Origin: Candidatus Woesearchaeota archaeon
GTDB lineage: Archaea > Nanobdellota > Nanobdellia > SCGC-AAA011-G17 > GW2011-AR17
NCBI GenBank assembly: GCA_018302165.1
Contig: JAGWAA010000011.1
Coordinates: 1-11,528, forward strand
DNA length: 11,528 nt
Reading direction: 5' to 3'
The notes below the pieces were generated by a model. That model saw only the letters and a list, made by a program, of their open reading frames with translations, did no database searches and had not been told where the DNA came from. Made by a program: the position numbers and the translations under genes. Positions 6,022 through 11,528 of the stretch are shown one piece after another (position 1 is the stretch's first letter; each line of letters begins with the position of its first letter).

Positions 6022-8010
6022 ATGCTTTCATATGTAAAAAAGAGATCTGGTGAACTTAGGCCATTTGATGCTCACAAATTAAGAATTTCAATTCTTCGTG
6101 CTATGAAAGATGTTTCTCATAAGGATGAATCTGAAAAAGTATTAAATCATATACTAAATAAAATGTCTTCTCACAAATTAATTTTCTCAACTTCTGATTT
6201 AAGAGATATAGTTGAAGATTCACTTATTGAATTAAATATGAAAGACATTGCGAAATCTTATGCTATTTTTAAAAAATTAAATTTAGAACTAAAAGAATTT
6301 ATTAAAACTCCCACAAATAATATTTCTCATAATGCTTTAATCATCTTAAGTTCTCGTTATTTAAAGAGAAATAAAGAAGGGAAAATTATTGAAAATCCGG
6401 ATCAATTATTTCATCGTGTTGCTAATTATATAGCTTCTGCAGAAAAGAAAAATTTACGAAAAAAATACTCTGAAGAATTTTATAAATTATTGAATAATTT
6501 AGATTTCCTTCCTAATACTCCTTGTTTAGCAAATTCAGGAACATTAAACCAACTTGCAGCTTGTTTTGTTTTAGATATTCCTGATTCATTGGAAGGTATT
6601 TATGATTCATTAAAAAAATCTGCACAAATTTTCCAGAGTGGTGGGGGTGTAGGTTATTCATTTTCTCATATTCGTCCTAAAAATTCAATAATTTCTTCAA
6701 CAGGCAGATTTGCTTCAGGTCCAGTTTCATTCATGCATTTATTTGACAAGTCTTGTGATGTGATAAAACAAGGTGGTATTCGTCGTGGTGCAAACATGGG
6801 TATTCTGAATATTAATCATCCAGATATTTTCGAATTTATCTCGGAAAAATCTCATGGCTCTTTACAGAACTTTAATTTATCTATTGCAATTACTGATGAT
6901 TTTATGCATTCAGTTATTAATAATTCTTATTCTAAAATTGGAAAAAACAAACTTCGTTCTCGAGAGATATTTGACTACATTTGTACAAATGCTTGGCAGT
7001 CTGGAGATCCAGGTTTAATTTTTATTGATGAAATAAATAAAAAACATTCATTAAATAAACTTGGAAAAATAGAATCTACAAATCCTTGTGGTGAAATCCC
7101 ATTACTTTCTAATGAATCTTGTGTTCTAGGATCGATTAATCTTTCACATATGATTCACAATAAACATATCGATTGGCCAAAGCTAGCAAATACTATAGAA
7201 TTATCTATTAGGTTCTTAGACAATGTGGTTACGATTAACAAATATCCTACAAAAGAAATTGAAATAATTTCTCATGCAAATAGAAAAATAGGTTTAGGAG
7301 TTATGGGTTGGGCTGATATGCTCTTAGAATTAGGAATCAAATATGATTCTGAAGAAGCTATTGACCAAGCAAAAGAATTAATGTCTTTCATAAAAAAACA
7401 TGCTGAATTAACCTCAGAAAAACTTGCTAAAGAAAAAGGAGTCTTCCCTAATTTTCATAAATCTAATTTAAAGAAAAAAAGAAGAAATGCAACATTACTT
7501 TCTATTGCACCAACAGGTAGTATTAGTTTAATTGCAAATTGCTCTTCAGGTATTGAACCTCTGTTTGCAATTTCTTATGTTAGAAAAGCTTTAGGTGGTC
7601 TAGAATTATTTGAATCTAATAAAAGTTTTGAAAATATTGCAAGATATCATGGTTTTTATTCAAAAGAATTAATGTTAAAAATTTCTCAAACCGGTTCAAT
7701 TAAAGAATTCAAAGAAATTCCTAAAGATATAAAAAATCTTTTTGTTACTGCATTAGATATTTCTTTAGAATGGCATATTAAAATTCAATCTGTTTTCCAG
7801 GCATATGTTGATAATGCTGTTTCAAAAACAATTAATCTTCCAAACAATGCAACAATTGGTGATATAAAAAGAGCTTATATGCTTGCATGGAAATCTAAAT
7901 GTAAAGGGATTACAGTTTACCGTTATGGATCTAAAGATTCTCAAATTTTAAACATTCAAAAACAAACAAATATTTCTAATGATTGTAATAATAAAGAATG
8001 TAATTTTTAA
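6022..8010 (+). CDS. nrdJ: Adenosylcobalamin-dependent (class II) ribonucleotide reductase with N-terminal ATP-cone
   Basis: It reduces ribonucleotides to deoxyribonucleotides, using adenosylcobalamin to make an active-site thiyl radical. At 662 residues it is compact for the family. An ATP-cone (1 to about 90: VKKRSGELRPFDAHKL, then SISILRA-like and FSTSDLRDIVED) gives allosteric control. The catalytic barrel has FLPNTPCLANSGT (162-174), C181 of the redox pair, GGGVGYSFSHIRP, NPCGEIPL (354-361) with radical Cys356 and Glu358, C367 in SCVLGSINL as the second redox cysteine, and LLSIAPTGSISLI (492-504). The C-terminal tail carries C655 and C660 (CNNKEC), which would re-reduce the active-site disulfide. 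The absence of a partner small subunit nearby and the barrel motifs point to class II rather than class I. The start is leaderless. B12 dependence is inferred from the family. Confidence 0.93.
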   Translation: MLSYVKKRSGELRPFDAHKLRISILRAMKDVSHKDESEKVLNHILNKMSSHKLIFSTSDLRDIVEDSLIELNMKDIAKSYAIFKKLNLELKEFIKTPTNNISHNALIILSSRYLKRNKEGKIIENPDQLFHRVANYIASAEKKNLRKKYSEEFYKLLNNLDFLPNTPCLANSGTLNQLAACFVLDIPDSLEGIYDSLKKSAQIFQSGGGVGYSFSHIRPKNSIISSTGRFASGPVSFMHLFDKSCDVIKQGGIRRGANMGILNINHPDIFEFISEKSHGSLQNFNLSIAITDDFMHSVINNSYSKIGKNKLRSREIFDYICTNAWQSGDPGLIFIDEINKKHSLNKLGKIESTNPCGEIPLLSNESCVLGSINLSHMIHNKHIDWPKLANTIELSIRFLDNVVTINKYPTKEIEIISHANRKIGLGVMGWADMLLELGIKYDSEEAIDQAKELMSFIKKHAELTSEKLAKEKGVFPNFHKSNLKKKRRNATLLSIAPTGSISLIANCSSGIEPLFAISYVRKALGGLELFESNKSFENIARYHGFYSKELMLKISQTGSIKEFKEIPKDIKNLFVTALDISLEWHIKIQSVFQAYVDNAVSKTINLPNNATIGDIKRAYMLAWKSKCKGITVYRYGSKDSQILNIQKQTNISNDCNNKECNF

Positions 8011-8026
8011 AAAAAAAATTAAAAAA
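8009..8026 (-). terminator. T-tract terminator after the repeat-protein gene
   Basis: Long A-runs on the plus strand give minus-strand T-runs just beyond the stop at 8032 and overlap the RNR stop. In the opposite direction, RNR transcripts meet T7 runs at 8061-8067 and 8073-8079, which encode the partner's lysine-rich tail, so the two genes may terminate inside each other. Confidence 0.45.
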
Positions 8027-8031
8027 GAAGA

Positions 8032-8310
8032 TTAATTTCTTTTCTTAGCTTTCTTAACTGTTTTTTTAGTGGTTTTTTTCTTTCTGCCGCCTCTAGCCAT
8101 TGCAACACAAGCTACATTACCTTGTTTGTCAATAAAATACAGCATACCTGATTCTCTTTTAATACCACATTTTTCTAATACTTCTTGTTTGAATCCACCT
8201 TTCATACCAGGTCTTTTCATTTTAACTCTTGCAGCATGTCCTTGTTTGTTAACAAAGTATAAATATCCTGATTCTCTTTTAATGCCGCACTTACATAAAA
8301 CTTTTGCCAT
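8032..8310 (-). CDS. Two-repeat GIKRESG protein with lysine-rich tail, 92 aa
   Basis: Two near-identical units, residues 7-33 and 47-73, are spaced exactly 40 residues apart. Each reads KCGIKRESG, x, LYF, two residues, KQG, then A-containing V.M.R. A lysine-rich tail (about 76-92) follows. I have seen this CGIKRESG-YLYF.dKqGdV-type module in hypothetical proteins of DPANN archaea, but I know of no assigned function. Possibilities are a nucleic-acid-binding or structural protein, given the basic tail. The start is fixed by GAGGTG (8320-8325), 9 nt upstream; a GTG start four codons earlier falls inside that site and is rejected. The nucleotide duplication is also clear (parallel stretches near 8147-8170 and 8267-8290). 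The TATA box and SD suggest solid expression. Confidence 0.85.
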   Translation of the reverse strand: MAKVLCKCGIKRESGYLYFVNKQGHAARVKMKRPGMKGGFKQEVLEKCGIKRESGMLYFIDKQGNVACVAMARGGRKKKTTKKTVKKAKKRN

Positions 8311-8319
8311 TTTTTTAGT

Positions 8320-8325
8320 CACCTC
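8320..8325 (-). promoter_or_regulatory. Shine-Dalgarno GAGGTG of the repeat protein
   Basis: Perfect core match, 9 nt before the ATG at 8310. Its own GTG is the false upstream start of the longer frame. Confidence 0.8.
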
Positions 8326-8357
8326 AATTTTTGATAATATTTTATAGACGATATAAG

Positions 8358-8365
8358 TATATAAA
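8358..8365 (-). promoter_or_regulatory. TATA box of the repeat-protein gene
   Basis: The minus strand reads TTTATATA. Transcription near 8335 would give a leader of about 25 nt that includes the SD. It is one half of a divergent promoter pair with Lgt. Confidence 0.6.
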
Positions 8366-8388
8366 CCTTATGTTTCCTCGAGGATAAT

Positions 8389-8396
8389 TTTATATA
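8389..8396 (+). promoter_or_regulatory. TATA box of lgt (leaderless)
   Basis: TTTATATA centred 25-26 nt before the lgt ATG at 8418. There is no SD. It is divergent from, and identical in core to, the box at 8358-8365. Confidence 0.65.
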
Positions 8397-8417
8397 CTCC
8401 AGTATAATAATCAAATT

Positions 8418-9185
8418 ATGCTAAATTTTAGTATTGATCCAGTATTATTTTCCCTCGGTCCCATCGAAATTAGGTATTATGGTTTAGTCTATGTTTTAGG
8501 GTTTATTTTGGTAACTTTTCTTCTTTTGAAGTATAGGGATAAACTTTCACTTTCTAAGGATGGTGTTTATGACTTAATCTATTTTTTAATGCTCGGAGTT
8601 TTAATTGGTTCTAGATTATTCCATATTATATTTTGGGAACCTTCATATTACTTATCTCAACCCTGGAAGATATTTTTTATTTGGGAGGGTGGAATGTCTT
8701 TTCATGGTGGTTTAGTTGGAACAATCCTTGCAGGTTATTTATTCTCTAAAAAAAATAAAATTTCCTTCTATAAACTAGCAGATTTTCTTATAATCCCTAG
8801 TCTAATTGCTTTAGCTTTTGGTAGAATTGCAAATTTCATTAATGGCGAGTTGGTTGGCACAATTACTTCTGTACCTTGGTGTTTTAATTTTGGTGATGGA
8901 TTTTGTAGGCATCCTTACCAATTATACTCTGCAATTAAAAGATTCACATTTGTTGGAATATTAATTTATCTGCAGAAAAATTATAATTTTAAGGAAGGTT
9001 TTATTTTTTGGTTGGCAATTTTACTTATGGGTTTAGGTCGTTTTAGTATAGATTTTTTTAGGGATGAAATGGTTTATTTAAGTTTAACAATGGGTCAATG
9101 GCTTTCTTTGGTTATGGTAGTTGTTTCAGCAATTATAATTCTCAAGTATTACTCAAAAAATATTCTTCTTGAAAGAAACCTTTAA
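8418..9185 (+). CDS. lgt: Prolipoprotein diacylglyceryl transferase (Lgt)-like
   Basis: A 255-residue polytopic membrane protein with about seven helices, the usual Lgt size. In bacteria Lgt moves diacylglycerol from phosphatidylglycerol to the lipobox cysteine of prolipoproteins. Key sites are seen: RYYGL (Tyr21, E. coli Y26), SFHGGLVG (His96, H103), GRIANFINGELVG (Arg136, R143; Asn139, N146; Glu144, E151), RHPYQLY (164-170), and GLGRFSIDFFRD, with Arg208 for R239. Two departures: Asp212 replaces the usual Glu (E243), and Ser171 follows QLY where Glu is common. Canonical Lgt is scarce in archaea, whose lipids are G1P ethers, so it may use a different lipid or the cell may hold bacterial-type lipids; that is inference. 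It probably came by transfer from bacteria. The next gene overlaps or abuts its end. Confidence 0.93.
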   Translation: MLNFSIDPVLFSLGPIEIRYYGLVYVLGFILVTFLLLKYRDKLSLSKDGVYDLIYFLMLGVLIGSRLFHIIFWEPSYYLSQPWKIFFIWEGGMSFHGGLVGTILAGYLFSKKNKISFYKLADFLIIPSLIALAFGRIANFINGELVGTITSVPWCFNFGDGFCRHPYQLYSAIKRFTFVGILIYLQKNYNFKEGFIFWLAILLMGLGRFSIDFFRDEMVYLSLTMGQWLSLVMVVVSAIIILKYYSKNILLERNL

Positions 9186-9186
9186 A
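9181..9186 (+). promoter_or_regulatory. TATA box overlapping the lgt stop, for the gene at 9211
   Basis: TTTAAA is centred 27 nt before a GTG at 9211. The same spacing rule in other leaderless genes here favours GTG 9211 over the TTG at 9169 as the true start. Confidence 0.5.
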
Positions 9187-9210
9187 AGTTTAGCTTGTTA
9201 TAAGTCGTAT

Positions 9211-9771
9211 GTGAAAAAGAAATATACATTTATTCAAGATCCTAAAACACTCTTAAAAAAGTCTGAAATTAGTTTAATTTTAGATGATTATGATGATATA
9301 TTCTCTGACTTTGATCCAAGACCTTATTCTCATCGTGCACTCTCTGATGATTTTTTATTAGAAGCAAGAAGAGCTAGTTATGATAAGGTTATTGAAGACT
9401 TAGAATTAAAGTTTTTACTCCCTGCTAAAGAAAGAAAATTACCTTTAGAAAAAATAATACGAAAACGTCTTAGAGACCATTTTATTCACCATTATAATAT
9501 TCAACTTCATGAAAAATTTAAAATTCTTCGTAAGGGGTTTATGTTTACTTTTACAGGGATTATAATCATGTTAGTAACTACTTTTATACTATTTAAATTT
9601 CAAGGAAGTACATTAACCCTAAGTTTTTTAATAGTTCTTCTTGAACCAGCTGGTTGGTTTTCTTTTTGGGAAGGTTTGAATATTTTGCTTTTTGAAACTA
9701 AAAATATTTATCCAGAATTAGATTTTTATAAAAAGATGAGTAAGTCAAGAATCTCTTTTTGGACATACTAA
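9211..9771 (+). CDS. Uncharacterised two-helix membrane protein with DDYDDIFSDFDPRPYS motif
   Basis: A 186-residue protein. It has an acidic N-terminal motif, DDYDDIFSDFDPRPYS (25-40) then HRALSDDFLLEARRA, a basic middle with RKRLRDHFIHHY, a first membrane helix (about 112-130), a second (about 137-161, with EPAGWFSFWEGLNILLF), and a polar tail. I have seen a similar acidic/DPRPYS motif in hypothetical proteins, but I know no function. The start is taken at GTG 9211 because it has a TATA box at leaderless distance; the TTG at 9169 would overlap lgt by 17 nt and has no SD. It is directly downstream of lgt on the same strand, so a membrane-linked role is a reasonable guess. Confidence 0.78.
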   Translation: MKKKYTFIQDPKTLLKKSEISLILDDYDDIFSDFDPRPYSHRALSDDFLLEARRASYDKVIEDLELKFLLPAKERKLPLEKIIRKRLRDHFIHHYNIQLHEKFKILRKGFMFTFTGIIIMLVTTFILFKFQGSTLTLSFLIVLLEPAGWFSFWEGLNILLFETKNIYPELDFYKKMSKSRISFWTY

Positions 9772-9775
9772 ATTA

Positions 9776-9781
9776 TTTAAA
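9776..9781 (+). promoter_or_regulatory. TATA box of the YkgJ-like gene (leaderless)
   Basis: TTTAAA centred about 28 nt before the ATG at 9807. No SD. Confidence 0.5.
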
Positions 9782-9806
9782 CTCTTAATTTTTTAATAGC
9801 ACAAAT

Positions 9807-10184
9807 ATGGCTACTTGTAATGAATGTAATGGTGCATGTTGTAAAGAAATATGCGTTGGAATTGACGAACCCAAAACTATTGAAGATTGGGATGAAATTA
9901 GATGGATGGTTGCTCATGAAAATATTGCAGTCTACGTAGATGACGAAGATGATTGGTTGGTTGAAATTCAAACAAATTGTTCTAAGTTAGATAAAGATAA
10001 CAAATGTATTATTTATGGAAAAAGGCCTTTGATTTGTAAAGACCATAAGCTTGATACTTGTGTTAAAAATGCTGATGAAGAAGGTGAAAAACTTCGATTC
10101 AACACAATTGAAGAAGTTGAAGCTCATATTGAGAAAGTTGTAAAACCCAAATTTCAAAAGGATTTAGAAGGTTGGAATTTCTAA
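9807..10184 (+). CDS. YkgJ-family cysteine-cluster (CxxCxxxCC) protein
   Basis: A 125-residue soluble protein. It has an N-terminal C4..C7...C11C12 cluster plus C16, and a second set C58, C67, C77, C85 in NC(S)K..DNKCIIYGKRPLICKDH. This is the YkgJ/UPF0153 pattern (C..C...CC then C....C.iY..RP..C), expected to bind zinc or an iron-sulfur cluster. Substrates are unknown. It has its own TATA box. Its stop codon overlaps that of ABCE1 on the other strand. Family assignment is confident; function is not. Confidence 0.88.
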   Translation: MATCNECNGACCKEICVGIDEPKTIEDWDEIRWMVAHENIAVYVDDEDDWLVEIQTNCSKLDKDNKCIIYGKRPLICKDHKLDTCVKNADEEGEKLRFNTIEEVEAHIEKVVKPKFQKDLEGWNF

Positions 10185-11161
10185 GCATAATAATATTTAT
10201 TTTTCTTTTTTTGTTCAATATCTAATTGTGATCCTAATTGATTGATTCTTGGTCTTCCAGATTCTTTATCCATTCTATAAGTAATATCCAACATTTTTAG
10301 AACTTCATTCATACCTTCTTTCTTAGATAAAGGCCCAATAACATGCCCTTCAACACCTGGAATTCCTTTGAACACTAACATTGCATCCCCAACATAATCT
10401 AAAAACTGCACATCGTGATCAACAACGATTGCACATTTTTCATTTACTAGCATAAAATCTTTAATTACTTCTGCAACAGTCAACCTATCTTCTACATCAA
10501 TGAATGCAGACGGTTCGTCGAATGCATAAACATCCGCATTTTGCGATAATGTTATTGCAATGTAAACTTTTTGAAGTTCTCCTCCAGAAAGTTCAGAAAT
10601 ATAATTATTCAATATCTTTTTCAAATTTAATTTTTCTAAAATATTCTGTTTAAACCATCCACTTTCATTGTTCTTAGAAAATTTATTCAACCATTCAATA
10701 ACTGTTCCTGCATCTGAAGTCAAGTCTTGTGGTTTGTAAGCAATTTTAATTTTTTTCTCGATAGTTCCTTTGTCTGGTTTTATCATTCCTGCAATCATCT
10801 TCAAAAATGTAGTCTTTCCAAGTCCGTTTGGCCCTGTTATTGTTAATACGTCCGTTCGTTGAATGCTTCCTTCATTTATTTTAATTTTAAAGCTTCCAAA
10901 ATCTTTTTCTAAATTATTCCATGAAAAATGCACTGGTTGTTTTGTATGTTTCTCAATTCCTTTGTTAAAAATAATCTTATAATTTCTAAATTTAACATTA
11001 TCATCTGGTAAATATCCATCTAAATATTCATTTATTCCTCGACGAACTTGTTTCAATTGTGAAATTATTCCATAAACAGCAGGCTCCCCATAGAGAATTT
11101 GCATTTGATCAGAAATAAAATCTAATGTTGCTAAATCATGTTCAATTACTATGCTAATGTT
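10181..11161 (-). CDS. abce1: ABCE1 (RNase L inhibitor/Rli1) C-terminal part, downstream of a frameshift
   Basis: This frame is open from about 11161 to the stop at 10181; without the break it would be the second half of ABCE1, the ATPase that splits ribosomes after termination. The start of this part holds the H-loop of the first ATPase domain (SIVIEHDLATLDFISDQ), then ILYGEPAVYG and RRGINEYLDGYLPDDNVKFR. The second ATPase domain has GPNGLGKTTF (Walker A), ELSGGELQK (signature), DVYAFDEPSAFIDVEDR (Walker B and D-loop) and a VVDHD switch. The C-terminus is the usual basic/YYY end. The first ATG in frame (11104) is not a real start, since it would lose the H-loop. The stop overlaps that of the convergent YkgJ-like gene. 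As written the gene cannot make a continuous ABCE1. Confidence 0.9.
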   Translation of the reverse strand, partial: NISIVIEHDLATLDFISDQMQILYGEPAVYGIISQLKQVRRGINEYLDGYLPDDNVKFRNYKIIFNKGIEKHTKQPVHFSWNNLEKDFGSFKIKINEGSIQRTDVLTITGPNGLGKTTFLKMIAGMIKPDKGTIEKKIKIAYKPQDLTSDAGTVIEWLNKFSKNNESGWFKQNILEKLNLKKILNNYISELSGGELQKVYIAITLSQNADVYAFDEPSAFIDVEDRLTVAEVIKDFMLVNEKCAIVVDHDVQFLDYVGDAMLVFKGIPGVEGHVIGPLSKKEGMNEVLKMLDITYRMDKESGRPRINQLGSQLDIEQKKKNKYYYA

Positions 11162-11528
11162 TTAATCATCCTTGCAGCTTTTATTCTAAAAGTAATATCT
11201 AAGAATGATGCCGGTTCATCAAATATATACAGGTCTGCTTCTTTCAAAATTGTTGCAGCAATAGCAACTCTTTGCATTTCTCCACCTGATAATTGGCTTA
11301 ATTCTCTATCTAGAATACTTTCCATTGTTAATTCCTTGACAATAAAATCCAATTTATTTCTTTGATCCACTTTTCTAAGCATATCAATAACTTTCCCTTC
11401 GGATTTATTTACAATTAAATCAACTGCTTGCGGTTTATATGCAACTTTAATTTGTCCATTTTTTATTTTCTCTAATAATTTGTAAACTTCAGTACCCTTG
11501 TATAATTTTATTAAATCTTCCCAGCTTC
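11149..11528 (-). CDS. abce1: ABCE1 N-terminal-side part, partial at window edge, upstream of a frameshift
   Basis: Open from the right edge to TAG at 11149-11151, 126 codons of the first ATPase domain. It includes SWEDLIKLYKG, VAYKPQAVDLI (KPQ.VD.I is diagnostic of ABCE1), the LSGGEMQR signature, ADLYIFDEPASFLDI Walker B/D-loop, and ARMIKTLA, after which it runs into a stop. The iron-sulfur N-terminus and Walker A lie beyond the window. The continuation (H-loop) is in the frame of the part at 10181-11161, one base offset. There is no promoter in view. Confidence 0.9.
   Translation of the reverse strand, partial: SWEDLIKLYKGTEVYKLLEKIKNGQIKVAYKPQAVDLIVNKSEGKVIDMLRKVDQRNKLDFIVKELTMESILDRELSQLSGGEMQRVAIAATILKEADLYIFDEPASFLDITFRIKAARMIKTLA

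Noticed and set aside
8311..8322. GTG start four codons upstream of the repeat protein
   Set aside because: This GTG is part of the GAGGTG Shine-Dalgarno that serves the ATG at 8310.
9169..9210. TTG start extending the membrane protein by 14 residues into lgt
   Set aside because: TTG has no SD, overlaps lgt by 17 nt, and the GTG at 9211 has a TATA box at the leaderless distance used by the neighbouring genes. I cannot exclude it fully.
9286..9310. C/D-box-like sequences (ATGATGA ... CTGA)
   Set aside because: They encode the DYDDIFSD motif of the membrane protein, and no D'/C' pair or terminal stem is seen.
11149..11164. Programmed -1 frameshift in ABCE1
   Set aside because: There is no X XXY YYZ heptamer in the zero frame, and a simple slip would leave the loop between Walker B and the H-loop about five residues short versus the family, so a deletion is more likely. 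Not excluded without reads.

Overview
The window is AT-rich archaeal DNA. It carries SRP54, Bud32 of KEOPS, deoxyhypusine synthase and ABCE1, all archaeal/eukaryotic-type genes. Genes begin either directly downstream of a TTTAAA or TTTATATA box, so their transcripts would be leaderless, or after a GAGGTG-type ribosome binding site. Gene content (standalone ATP-cone protein, duplicated GIKRESG-repeat protein, tiny TM2 proteins, bacterial-type Lgt, compact class II ribonucleotide reductase) suggests a DPANN archaeon of the Woesearchaeota/Pacearchaeota kind. That placement is an inference from gene content, not a computed phylogeny.

Left part (1-4737, mostly minus strand): the 5' end of bud32 overlaps the stop of srp54 by 4 nt. 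SRP54 is interrupted by a 579-residue LAGLIDADG intein exactly inside the Walker A loop (GK|TT). Upstream lie a possible 46-codon plus-strand ORF, a 74-residue standalone ATP-cone-like protein with a near-perfect Shine-Dalgarno, and a cluster of three small membrane proteins (TM2, TM2-like, DUF4870-like).

Middle (4738-8417): a 222-nt gap holds a leaderless mini-ORF with an in-frame amber codon just before deoxyhypusine synthase. Then comes a B12-dependent (class II) ribonucleotide reductase with an N-terminal ATP-cone and a C-terminal cysteine pair. Convergent to it is a 92-residue protein built of two 40-residue-spaced repeats plus a lysine-rich tail.

Right part (8311-11528): divergent promoters serve the repeat protein and Lgt. 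Lgt is followed by an uncharacterised two-helix membrane protein and a YkgJ-type cysteine-cluster protein. The latter converges, with overlapping stop codons, on ABCE1. ABCE1 runs off the right edge and is broken by a frameshift near 11150-11164 that looks like a short deletion between repeats.

Functionally this is mostly core translation and protein-targeting equipment (SRP54, KEOPS, hypusination of aIF5A, ribosome splitting by ABCE1) plus deoxynucleotide synthesis and membrane or lipoprotein functions. The items most worth following are the intein in the SRP54 P-loop, the frame-broken ABCE1, the Lgt in an archaeon, the stand-alone ATP-cone close to an ATP-cone RNR, the two-repeat protein, and the leaderless mini-ORF upstream of deoxyhypusine synthase.
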